Below are positions 1 to 6,756 of a stretch of DNA of 36,072 nucleotides, piece by piece; position 1 is the first letter of the stretch, and each line of letters begins with the position of its first letter. The translations under genes and the position numbers were made by a program. The stretch covers positions 1-36,072 of the forward strand of contig CALUTB010000016.1 in assembly GCA_944323575.1 (NCBI GenBank). Reading direction: 5' to 3'. This DNA comes from an uncultured Mailhella sp. (GTDB lineage Bacteria > Desulfobacterota > Desulfovibrionia > Desulfovibrionales > Desulfovibrionaceae). Under the pieces are notes generated by a model. It was not told the DNA's origin. It ran no database searches and was given only the letters and a program-made list of their open reading frames with translations.

Positions 1-2
1 TG

Positions 3-467
3 ATGAACCACATAAAGAAGGAATTTATCTATGAAATAATAGTAAGTTCATACGGTAAAACTTTTATCGAAAATTCATTAAATATTCAACTTTCATCTAA
101 AATATTTAATATTAATAGTTGGATAAGACAAAATTATAAAAATGAATTTTCTGTTGAAGATCTGGCTCTTCAGGCAAATATGAGTATATCAAATTTTCAT
201 CAGAAATTTAAAGCTTCAGTTGGCATGGGACCAATTCAATGTCAAAAAAAATTGCGTCTTGTCGAAGCCAGGCGCTTAATGCTTGATGATTCAGTTAATG
301 TAACTTCAGCCGCACTTGAAGTCGGCTATGAAAGTGTTTCACAATTTGTATCTGACTATCGCCGCATGTTCGGCTGCTCTCCTCAAAAAGATATTCAGAA
401 AATTAGAAAGCGCCTCATTATCAGCGGAAACGTAAGAGATATTCCTGATAATGAGGCACTTAATTGA
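3..467 (+). CDS. AraC-family transcriptional regulator, C-terminal part (5' end outside window)
   Basis: This is the C-terminal part of an AraC/XylS-type activator. The visible 154 residues hold the end of the AraC_N (YqhC-like) sensor domain, then two helix-turn-helix units at about residues 50-95 and 98-140, with the family signatures FSVEDLALQANMS, FHQKF, LRLVEARRLM and VGYESVSQF. The frame is still open at the window edge, so the ATG at base 3 is probably internal; full-length relatives are about 300 residues. In this family such regulators often sit beside an alcohol dehydrogenase or aldehyde reductase and activate it. Here a broken zinc alcohol dehydrogenase lies convergently just downstream, which fits. 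The DNA is clearly more AT-rich than the rest of the window, suggesting recent acquisition. The family call is firm; the target is inferred. Confidence 0.85.
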   Translation: MNHIKKEFIYEIIVSSYGKTFIENSLNIQLSSKIFNINSWIRQNYKNEFSVEDLALQANMSISNFHQKFKASVGMGPIQCQKKLRLVEARRLMLDDSVNVTSAALEVGYESVSQFVSDYRRMFGCSPQKDIQKIRKRLIISGNVRDIPDNEALN

Positions 468-680
468 TTATGCCTTCTGTTTCATAACAAGGCTGGCAAA
501 AAACTCAAAAGAATCCCCACTCCTGTCTTTCGATCCATTCACCAGAGAAAAGAAACAGTTGGGAATTTCTTTCAGTTTAAGGTTCTTGTGAATGCATGGC
601 GCACACCCATTATCATGCTTGGTGGGATGCAAAGGGCATGCAAAATTATCGCAATTGCAAAATTTACTTCTGTTTTCCAT
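468..680 (-). CDS. Small cysteine-rich protein, DUF6485-like
   Basis: A protein of about 70 residues with clustered cysteines (CNCDNFAC, then CAPC) and a C-terminal half ending in the NCFF element, the pattern of DUF6485 proteins, a family of unknown function that probably binds metal. An in-frame ATG 12 bases further upstream is possible, but the ATG at 680 has GGAAG five bases before it, so I prefer it. The stop directly abuts the stop of the convergent AraC gene. The gene begins only 14 bases after the alcohol dehydrogenase stop on the same strand, so the two were probably co-transcribed. No function can be assigned from sequence alone. Confidence 0.65.
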   Translation of the reverse strand: MENRSKFCNCDNFACPLHPTKHDNGCAPCIHKNLKLKEIPNCFFSLVNGSKDRSGDSFEFFASLVMKQKA

Positions 681-694
681 TGCAACTTCCATAT

Positions 695-1641
695 TTAGTT
701 TGCAATTTTCAAAACAGCCCGAAAATGGTTTTTTGCAGCCATCATCTTTTCAAAGGCTTCTTTCGCCCGCTCAAGAGGAAAAAACTCAATTATTGGACGG
801 ACATTCGTCAGCACACTGAATTTCACAGCCGCGTTCATTTCCTGCAAATCCGTAAATGTGCCTTTCACGGTATTGGGTCCCATCAAAAAATTCATGGCAG
901 ACCAGTCAAGCGGCTCATCTGACACAGCGGCAATTATAAGTTCGCCATCCTTGCAAAGCCCTCCAATAAGCGGGGATATAGCCTTTGCGGAAGGCGCTGT
1001 GGCGATGATTACTTTCGCGCCTCCAAGAGCCTGAAGATCTGCGGGGACGTTATCTTTTGCCGAATCAATGTAATGTCCAATGCCAGAGTCTTTTTGTCAT
1101 TGCCGCGGGATATGGCCACGACTTCAAAACCAGCTTTCTTTGCATATTGAACAGCAAGATGCCCCAATCCGCCAATGCCGGAAATTGCGACAATATCGCC
1201 TGGTCTGGCCTTGCTGTTTCGCAACGCGCTGAAAACAGTCTCTCCGGCGCAAAGACGAGGAGCCGCTTCCTCGGAGGAAATTTCATCGGGAATGGCGATA
1301 AGGCCATCTTCATATGCAACCATGTATTCCGCATAGCCGCCATCTGTAGTCAAGGCCGTTGTTTCGCCATGCCCACCGTGCCAGCCAATTCCAACTCGCT
1401 GACCTTTTTTCCATTTGGAAGCATTTGGCCCCAGCTGTTCCACAATTCCAACCACCTCATGGCCGGGAATGCGTGGATATGAGCTTGCGGCACCTTCAAT
1501 CACCTTAGCATCGCCGTGGCAAATTCCACATGCCTCAACCTTGAGCAGAATCTGCTCCGCACCGGGTTGGGGAACTGGAATGTTGACCAGCGTCATTGAT
1601 TCTCCTTTTGCCTTGACCTGCACAGCTTTCATCGTGGGCAT
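695..1641 (-). pseudogene. Zinc-dependent alcohol dehydrogenase (MDR family), frameshifted
   Basis: The 5' part encodes the catalytic zinc domain of a medium-chain alcohol dehydrogenase: CGICHGD with a zinc ligand Cys, GHEVVG, and the Rossmann motif SGIGGLGHLAVQYAK. The frame breaks near base 1070, just after the ISRGNDKK segment. The next frame continues as GHYIDSAKDN, then the NADP-domain end, and stops at 695. Together the two parts would make an enzyme of about 320-340 residues, slightly short of the family length around the break, which suggests loss of a few codons with a change of phase. The intact reaction would be NAD(P)-dependent alcohol/aldehyde interconversion. GGAGG five bases upstream supports the start at 1641. 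It could also be a sequencing or assembly indel. Confidence 0.8.
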
Positions 1642-1974
1642 ACTTTCCTCCAAAGTTGGATTTATAGCTGGTCAGGTTCTAAATTCTTCGGATGGAAATA
1701 TCTTGCTGAATTCTTCGTTTTTTTTTTGCGGGATTCTCTTTCATCTCCAATGGCAAGTCGCCGCTTCAAATTACGAGGAGAAATCGGCCGGTTGTCCGTC
1801 ATTGTCTTATATAAAGCTTCCAAATCCAATTTGGAATATTGTGTTGGATACAGCGTAATATGACAAATTTGAAGCTACTCTTATCCAGCAAAAATAGGGG
1901 GCATTGGGGATTATTTTTTGGGAAATTACAATAAAATTAATATATTTCAATTAGTTATGTCAATAATGTGCCGA
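1642..1974. other. AT-rich intergenic region upstream of the alcohol dehydrogenase
   Basis: I see no convincing gene here. On the minus strand a TATAAA (plus coordinates 1661-1666) lies about 20 bases before the dehydrogenase start, but 17 bases further up there is no TTGACA-like element. That is what an activator-dependent promoter would look like and would suit control by the AraC-type regulator. The composition is low GC, with A/T runs around 1710-1730 and 1905-1950. Confidence 0.4.
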
Positions 1975-2375
1975 CTGTCTGGACAGGTTGAGGGCAGGGG
2001 AATAGCTCCAACCGGTATTACTGATTCCGACATGAGTGAGAGGCTTCCTTCCTTGCCGGGAAGTGGCGAGTCACATACCGATTTGAGAACGGAGACGCCT
2101 ACATCGTGGACTATCGGGATTATCATGAGAGAGGGACATATGGAACCGTACAAGAAAGCGGTTCATGCCGGGAGAGTAGCTGAAGGAAATGTATCTGGAA
2201 CGCTGGACGTAACGATCACTGACTTTGCGGAGCGCATCGGGATATCCCGCAAGACGGTTTCCGCTCTTGTCAACGGGCGTGCGCCGGTCACGATGGACAT
2301 ACCATGCGCTTGTCCGTGGCCTTGAACATCGCGCCGGACTTGTGGCTGAACCTACAGAGGGCCGTCGATCTCTGA
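1975..2375 (+). pseudogene. Degraded higBA-type toxin-antitoxin pair
   Basis: Bases 2055-2126 encode the C-terminus of a HigB/RelE-type mRNA interferase (GKWRVTYRFENGDAY then DYRDYH), but an in-frame TGA lies just before it. The upstream segment around 1975-2050 resembles a scrambled toxin middle region in other frames. Fourteen bases after the DYH end, an ATG at 2140 begins a HigA-type XRE antitoxin (MEPYKKAVHAG, then FAERIGISRKTVSALVNG). It loses frame near 2298, where the family sequence expects one more base, and resumes in another frame as MRLSVALNIAPDLWLNLQ before a stop at 2375. Family HigA proteins are about 95-100 residues. Both genes look dead. The order toxin then antitoxin with a short spacer is the normal higBA layout. 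Confidence 0.75.
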
Positions 2376-2421
2376 AACATCCGGCGGAAAAAGGGAAGCT
2401 GGACGCAGATTCGGCCTCTTG

Positions 2422-3003
2422 TCATGCAGACGGCATAGACAATGAGGTCCCACCGGTATAGCCGGTGGTTCCTCTTGTGCACCTGTAAGGGCTCTCTTGC
2501 CAGCCGCCCCCTGGCAGGTCCATGACGATCCGACATCTGCATTTCTGTTGAATGCGGCCCGTAAACGGGCTTCCGGCGTACGGGATGCTCAACTGTTCTC
2601 CGAGGTTATCCTCTACCAGTTGATGCCTGATGTACTCGTCTGTCTTTGCCTTATTCTGCCCTCCGTATCGACACAGTAGCCCGGCACCGGAACTCCCGAT
2701 TACAAATTTGAACTTCAGCTCCACGAACTGCTCATATGTCATCAGGCTGCTCTTTCCTTTCAAATATCCGACAAACGCCGATACACTCATCCTGGGCGGT
2801 ATCTCGAGCAACATATGGATATGGCCGGGACAACATTCCGCTTCTACTATGTTCACGCCCTTCCACTCACATAATTTTCGTAATATTTCTCCTCTGGCTC
2901 TTTTCTTCTCTCCATAGAAAATCTGTCTGCGATATTTTGGTGCAAAGACTATGTGATATTTGCAGTTCCATTTCGTATGAGCCAACTTCTTTATGTTACC
3001 CAT
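2422..3003 (-). CDS. tnpA: IS200-type Y1 transposase TnpA, internally out of frame, probably inactive
   Basis: TnpA is a single-strand DNA transposase using an HUH metal site and one catalytic tyrosine. The first 99 residues are canonical, with HUH at residues 61-63 (GHIHMLLEIPP). Residues about 100-115 do not match the family: reading the neighbouring frames recovers the NREF...CR and VDT-type consensus, consistent with about three single-base losses that together restore the frame. The helix carrying the catalytic tyrosine (DEYIRHQ, Tyr124) and the SPFTGR end are again normal. The frame then runs about 40 residues beyond the usual end and through the right-end hairpin, giving 193 residues against a usual 130-155. 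AAGGAGGT six bases upstream fixes the start. Confidence 0.75.
   Translation of the reverse strand: MGNIKKLAHTKWNCKYHIVFAPKYRRQIFYGEKKRARGEILRKLCEWKGVNIVEAECCPGHIHMLLEIPPRMSVSAFVGYLKGKSSLMTYEQFVELKFKFVIGSSGAGLLCRYGGQNKAKTDEYIRHQLVEDNLGEQLSIPYAGSPFTGRIQQKCRCRIVMDLPGGGWQESPYRCTRGTTGYTGGTSLSMPSA
2450..2468. repeat. IS200 right-end hairpin
   Basis: A perfect seven-base-pair stem (CCACCGG/CCGGTGG) with a TATAG loop. It sits inside the C-terminal extension of tnpA. Its position downstream of tnpA fits the imperfect palindromes recognised by IS200/IS605 transposases as single-stranded hairpins. Confidence 0.6.
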
Positions 3004-3109
3004 CGTGACCTCCTTTTGATTTGCTTATGGGGGCAGTTGCCGGACCGCACCTCTTTCTCAGCAAATAAAAAGGAGTGCTTATAACATACGCATACCTATG
3101 AGTTTTCGG

Positions 3110-3132
3110 GCCCCCCCGTCTAGCTGGGGGGC
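3110..3132. repeat. IS200 left-end hairpin
   Basis: A stem of seven base pairs made of a C run and a G run, with a nine-base loop containing TCTAGC. It lies about 105 bases upstream of the tnpA start codon, where IS200-type elements carry their left-end hairpin, a structure that also limits read-in transcription. Confidence 0.6.
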
Positions 3133-3140
3133 TTTTAACC

Positions 3141-3171
3141 AAAAAACACGGCATGCTCATCACACGCCGTG
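3141..3171 (-). terminator. Rho-independent terminator of ssb
   Basis: On the minus strand a nine-base-pair stem (one G-T pair) with a seven-base loop (arms at 3163-3171 and 3147-3155) is followed at once by six T. It lies 44 bases after the ssb stop. Confidence 0.8.
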
Positions 3172-3214
3172 CCGGAAACATTCATGCCCTGTATGGCCGG
3201 GCCTGTTGCAGGCA

Positions 3215-3721
3215 TCAGAAGGGAATATCGTCCATCGTGCTCGCTTCCGACGGGAACGCGGGGCCGAGGTCTTCATAATTATCCTGCTGCTGCGGAGCAC
3301 GACGCTGCGGAGCGGGACGGGAATTCTGGGCGGGACGAGGCGCCGACTGCCGGGGAGCATAGCCCATACCGTCGCCTTCGGAAGGAGCTCCCGCATTGCG
3401 GCGATCCAGGAACTGCACACGATCGGCACGAATTTCCGTGGTATACCGGTCCTGCCCGTTCTGATCCTGCCATTTGCGCGTGGAAAGTTTTCCTTCCACA
3501 TACACCAGGCTGCCCTTGCGCAGATACTGATTGCAGTTTTCCGCCGCACGCTGGAAGACCACGACACGATGCCATTCGGTACGTTCCACGCGGTTGCCGT
3601 CCTTATCCGTATACGATTCATCCGTAGCAACACGCAGCGTGGCGACAGGAGAGCCGCTCTGAGTATAACGCAGTTCGGGATCTGCTCCGAGATGACCGAT
3701 GATCATGACCTTATTCAACAT
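3215..3721 (-). CDS. ssb: Single-stranded DNA-binding protein
   Basis: SSB coats single-stranded DNA during replication, repair and recombination and recruits partner proteins through its tail. The 168-residue product has the full OB-fold ([53 protein letters not shown], to about residue 108), a Pro/Gln/Arg/Ala-rich disordered linker, and the acidic partner-binding tip MDDIPF at the very end. The length is typical. AAGGA lies upstream of the ATG. The gene stands alone with its own terminator and marks the point where composition becomes like the rest of the window. It is intact, in contrast to everything before it. Confidence 0.97.
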   Translation of the reverse strand: MLNKVMIIGHLGADPELRYTQSGSPVATLRVATDESYTDKDGNRVERTEWHRVVVFQRAAENCNQYLRKGSLVYVEGKLSTRKWQDQNGQDRYTTEIRADRVQFLDRRNAGAPSEGDGMGYAPRQSAPRPAQNSRPAPQRRAPQQQDNYEDLGPAFPSEASTMDDIPF

Positions 3722-4250
3722 GGAAACGAATCCTTTTTTTCAGGTGAACAACCCGGCGAATCGGGAAGAATCGCCTTCATACCGTCTCAATATAGACCGG
3801 CTGCCCGCGAAACACAAGAAAAACCTGCCACTCTCCCGGCACAGTGCCATGCGTCGTATTTCCAAACCATTGTGCATGAGCATAGCACAGAACAGAAAGA
3901 ATCGCGGCCAAGGGCTCCGGATTCCGATGAAAAGATTCCCCGGTCCATTGCTTTCCGCACCCTTTCGTAACCCATCCGGCATCGTCATTTTTCGCTTTTA
4001 AAAGTTCCTCTGCGAAAAATTGACAGGATTGTCATACACCCTTGCCGGACAGAAAAGGTTGAAAACGTCAAAAAAGCACAGGTTCTCCTGTTCCGGGACT
4101 TGACGATCACGCCGTACAATGCCAGAGTTTGCCGAAAGTGTATTGCACCTGCCGATCCCGGGGGCCGGCAGGCATAACGGCTTCCGACCGCAAGGCCGGT
4201 CCCATATACACGAAAATCAAGATCGTGTACGCTGTCAGGAGATGTGTACC
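3722..4250. other. Intergenic region between divergent ssb and ilvE
   Basis: I see no convincing gene in this 529-base region. Upstream of ilvE it contains a small dyad, TGACA-GGAT-TGTCA at about 4021-4034, which overlaps a TTGACA and could be an operator or -35 region. A TACAAT lies at about 4115 with a poor -35. Two short stems lie in the last 100 bases: CGGTC paired with GACCG near 4186-4200, and TACACGA/TCGTGTA near 4206-4229. The ilvE leader may therefore be structured, but no known riboswitch or T-box consensus is evident. Confidence 0.4.
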
Positions 4251-5276
4251 ATGGAAAAGAAAAATCTGGACTGGGCCAATCTGAGCTTCAGCTATATGAA
4301 GACCGACAAGCGCTTCGTGGCCAACTACAAGAACGGAGCCTGGGACGAAGGTCAGCTGACCGACGACGACAAGGTCGTCATTACCGAATGCGCCGGTGTG
4401 CTTCAGTACTCCCAGTCCTGCTTCGAAGGTCTGAAAGCTTATACCACGGAAGATGGTCATGTGGTCTGTTTCCGCCCCGACCTTAACGGTCAGCGCATGG
4501 AAGACTCCTGCCGTCGACTGGAAATGCCGGTATTTCCTACCGAACGTTTCGTTGAAGCAGTTGTGGAAACCGTTCGTGCAAACCTTGCCTGGGTCCCCCC
4601 CTACGGCTCCGGCGCCACGCTTTACATCCGCCCCTATATGTTCGGCAGCTCCGCCGTCATCGGCGTCAAGCCCGCTGATGAATATCAGTTCCGCATTCTG
4701 GTCACTCCCGTGGGTCCATACTTCAAGGGCGGCGTCAAGCCCATTACCATCCGCGTCAGTGATTTCGACCGTGCCGCACCTCACGGTACCGGTCACATCA
4801 AGGCCGGTCTGAACTATGCCATGAGCCTCCACCCCATCATGGATGCCCATCGTCAGGGTTATGCCGAAAATATGTACCTCGATCCTGCAACCCGCACCAA
4901 GGTGGAAGAAACCGGCGGCGCAAACTTCATCTTCATTACCAAGGACGGTACGCTCGTCACTCCCAAGAGTGCCAGCATTCTGCCCTCCATCACCCGTCGT
5001 TCCCTGCTCTATGTGGCGGAGCACTATCTCGGCATGAAGGTGGAAGAACGCGAAGTGCCCATGACCGAAGTTCCTTCCTTTGCGGAAGTCGGCCTCTGCG
5101 GTACCGCTGCCGTCATCTCGCCCGTGGGCAAGATCGTGGATCACGACAAGGCAATCATGGTGCCTTCCGGCATGGATGCCATGGGTCCCGTGCTCACCAA
5201 GCTGTATGATACGCTTACCGGCATTCAGATGGGCCGCATTGAAGCTCCTGAAGGCTGGATCAAGCGCATTGCCTGA
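4251..5276 (+). CDS. ilvE: Branched-chain amino acid aminotransferase
   Basis: IlvE is a PLP-dependent fold-type IV aminotransferase. It transfers amino groups between glutamate and the 2-oxo acids of leucine, isoleucine and valine, the last step of their synthesis and first of their breakdown. The 341-residue product has the type II BCAT layout: GVLQYSQSCFEGLKAY, RPDLN, the PLP lysine in GHIKAGLNYA, the ETGGANFIF segment and the GTAAVISPVG phosphate-binding loop. AGGAG eight bases upstream supports the ATG at 4251; the frame is open further upstream, but without family similarity. It is monocistronic, with a strong bidirectional terminator after it and a long leader before it. Confidence 0.95.
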   Translation: MEKKNLDWANLSFSYMKTDKRFVANYKNGAWDEGQLTDDDKVVITECAGVLQYSQSCFEGLKAYTTEDGHVVCFRPDLNGQRMEDSCRRLEMPVFPTERFVEAVVETVRANLAWVPPYGSGATLYIRPYMFGSSAVIGVKPADEYQFRILVTPVGPYFKGGVKPITIRVSDFDRAAPHGTGHIKAGLNYAMSLHPIMDAHRQGYAENMYLDPATRTKVEETGGANFIFITKDGTLVTPKSASILPSITRRSLLYVAEHYLGMKVEEREVPMTEVPSFAEVGLCGTAAVISPVGKIVDHDKAIMVPSGMDAMGPVLTKLYDTLTGIQMGRIEAPEGWIKRIA

Positions 5277-5308
5277 CCTCAATTCGTATACCCGACGCAT
5301 CTGAAAAA

Positions 5309-5434
5309 AGATACGCCCGGTACGGTCCGACATACTCGGTCTTCATGCATAAGCCTCGTTGCGCGGCATGAAGACCGCCGTATGAAAAGAGCGCCGTCTT
5401 CCAAAGGACGGCGCTCTTTTCATACGGCGTATCT
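5309..5434. repeat. Nested inverted repeats, including a bidirectional terminator
   Basis: Three inverted repeats are packed into 126 bases between the convergent ilvE and VOC genes. A 9-base outer pair is at 5309-5317 and 5426-5434. A perfect 12-base pair is at 5337-5348 and 5366-5377. A perfect 23-base pair is at 5376-5398 and 5407-5429 with an eight-base loop. The inner part of the last has a GC-rich stem flanked by AAAA and TTTT, so it terminates both ways. The repeats overlap at their edges and cannot all form at once. Confidence 0.8.
5376..5429. terminator. Bidirectional terminator between ilvE and the VOC-domain gene
   Basis: A perfect 23-base-pair stem with an eight-base loop. Its core (GAGCGCCGTC/GACGGCGCTC) is flanked by AAAA on one side and TTTT on the other, so it works for both converging genes. 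Confidence 0.85.
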
Positions 5435-5448
5435 GTTTCTCACGAAAA

Positions 5449-5853
5449 TCAGAATTCGCAGAAAAATTCCAGCTGTTCTCCGGCAGGTCCCGTACAGAAA
5501 CCGTTGCGAAAACGGAAAGAACGACCGTTCTCTCCATCCTCGACGACTTCCACTGTCCCGGCGGGACGAGTCACCGCACATCCCCACGCACGGCAACGCT
5601 CAAGCACGACATCGACCATGTCCGGATCTTCCACGCCGACAGCCAGATGGGCAAAGGTTCCGGTTCCCGTTCCTTCCGCTCCAAACACGATTTCGAGAAC
5701 GCCGCTGCCCATATCCAGCATGGTAATATGACGCGGAGGACTGAACCAGCGTCTCTTCACGGAAAATCCCAGGACATCCCTGTAAAATGCCACGCTGCGG
5801 TCATAGATCTCCCGATTCTGAACCGACATGCCCACATGATGCATATTCAGCAT
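5449..5853 (-). CDS. VOC-superfamily (glyoxalase/dioxygenase-fold) protein
   Basis: A vicinal-oxygen-chelate fold protein of 134 residues. It has the first beta-alpha-beta module (MHHVGMSVQN, AFYRDVLGF, MLDMGSGVLEIVF) and the second (FAHLAVGVED, RNGFCTGPAGEQLEFF). Metal-ligand positions are plausible: His in MHHVGM, Glu in LEIVF, His in FAHLAV and Glu in EQLEFF. The exact reaction (lactoylglutathione lyase, methylmalonyl-CoA epimerase-like or another isomerase) cannot be told. The ATG at 5853 has GAAGAGG a few bases upstream. An earlier in-frame ATG at 5886 overlaps the stop of the upstream gene and would add 11 residues without family similarity. It is probably co-transcribed with the secreted protein upstream. 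Confidence 0.8.
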   Translation of the reverse strand: MLNMHHVGMSVQNREIYDRSVAFYRDVLGFSVKRRWFSPPRHITMLDMGSGVLEIVFGAEGTGTGTFAHLAVGVEDPDMVDVVLERCRAWGCAVTRPAGTVEVVEDGENGRSFRFRNGFCTGPAGEQLEFFCEF

Positions 5854-5882
5854 ATCTGTAACCTCTTCCGATCCCATTCCCG

Positions 5883-6461
5883 TCATGACAGCACGGAACG
5901 GAATGAATGTTGTCTGTAGAACTCATCCACATACGGAAACTGCTCCTTCATGATTTCCACACGCCGGGGCAGATAGTCGCTGTAGCTCTGACGGGTGATG
6001 ATCTCTGCCACGGGATCGGCCAGCAGTCTGCTCTGCTCTTCAAGCCACAGTGCCTTTTCCAGCACTTCCGAAGAGCTCGTGCTGTTTTCAACATCATGCC
6101 AGTCCGATGCGGCCAGATACAGCGTACGGCATATGACCTGCAGAGAATACAGGTTGCCGTACACGTCGATGTCGCGTTCATCCTGCAGGATGAACAGCTT
6201 CGAATCCGCCCAACTGGTCCATGTCCGACAAAAATAATCCACGGTATCGCTCAGCTGTTCCGTCGAATGCAGCCCGCTCATCACGCTCGTCACTCCCTTC
6301 TCTATGGTGAGACGGGTATCCCTGACATACTGTTTCTCCCACTCCGTACCGATCTGTTCCGCATCCGAGACCTCGGATGCGGCATGTGCCTCATGAAAGG
6401 ACGAAAAAAACATTCCGGAAAAACATAAGACGACAAAAGCGGCGATCAACGATTTCTTCAT
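5883..6461 (-). CDS. Uncharacterised exported protein
   Basis: I do not recognise this 192-residue protein. It opens with a clear Sec signal peptide (MKKSLIAAF, a hydrophobic core, then a likely cut after EAHA near residue 27). The mature part is mostly polar and helical, rich in Asp, Glu, Ser and Trp, with one isolated Cys near the middle and another slightly later, no metal-binding motif and no second membrane segment. It should be a soluble periplasmic protein. It starts inside the last bases of a small upstream frame (ATGA overlap) and is followed closely by the VOC-domain gene on the same strand. Confidence 0.75.
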   Translation of the reverse strand: MKKSLIAAFVVLCFSGMFFSSFHEAHAASEVSDAEQIGTEWEKQYVRDTRLTIEKGVTSVMSGLHSTEQLSDTVDYFCRTWTSWADSKLFILQDERDIDVYGNLYSLQVICRTLYLAASDWHDVENSTSSSEVLEKALWLEEQSRLLADPVAEIITRQSYSDYLPRRVEIMKEQFPYVDEFYRQHSFRSVLS

Positions 6462-6670
6462 GGGAAAACAGGGGGCTGAACATGACGGAAAGTCTTCTTA
6501 TAACGCAAATGCCGCGGGGCGACAAGACTTTGAAAAATGTCCTCCCGCACTTCCATGCAGAGAAGCAAAGCCTCTCCTTCCGACGCCGACAGGTGATCAA
6601 ACATGCGTGCGTGAGCTTTTCGGACCGGTGCGTTCCGCGCATCATGCTTTTCATCAATCTGAAGGACCAT
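6458..6670 (-). CDS. Possible small protein coupled to the exported protein
   Basis: A 70-residue frame whose TGA overlaps the ATG of the downstream exported protein, with AGAAGGAC just before its own ATG. The product is His/Arg-rich (HARMFDHLSASEGEALLLC) and has no signal peptide or known domain. Overlapping stop/start and a ribosome-binding site favour a real gene. Against it, the competing frames here are also open and the start lies only 8 bases from the divergent mltB promoter, leaving little room for its own promoter. Treat it as a candidate. Confidence 0.3.
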   Translation of the reverse strand: MVLQIDEKHDARNAPVRKAHARMFDHLSASEGEALLLCMEVREDIFQSLVAPRHLRYKKTFRHVQPPVFP

Positions 6671-6677
6671 GTCCTTC

Positions 6678-6706
6678 TTGACACGGCTTCTGCTCCCGAC
6701 TTTAAT
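6678..6706 (+). promoter_or_regulatory. Sigma-70 promoter of the MltB-like gene
   Basis: TTGACA, a 17-base spacer and TTTAAT. Transcription would begin near 6713, giving a leader of about 44 bases before the ATG at 6757. Confidence 0.65.
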
Positions 6707-6756
6707 GTCCTGCGTTGCACGTCAGCCTTCATACCGGCAGGAAAAAGGATACCTTC

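Larger units (their letters stand above)
2420..3135 (-). mobile_element. IS200/IS605-family insertion sequence (IS200 type, tnpA only)
   Basis: An element of about 0.7 kb with a single Y1 transposase gene flanked by two subterminal hairpins and no tnpB. The hairpin upstream of tnpA has a seven-base-pair stem of C and G runs at 3110-3132; the downstream hairpin is CCACCGG/CCGGTGG with loop TATAG at 2450-2468. IS200-type elements lack terminal inverted repeats and target duplications, so the exact ends cannot be read from sequence alone; the limits given are approximate. It lies directly against the higBA remnant, and the ssb terminator begins within ten bases of the other end. Confidence 0.75.

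Noticed and set aside
4107..5333. A 408-residue open frame antisense to ilvE
   Set aside because: Its sequence is His/Gly-rich with no domain, it lacks a ribosome-binding site, and it mirrors the codons of the confident ilvE gene; long antisense frames are expected in GC-rich genes.
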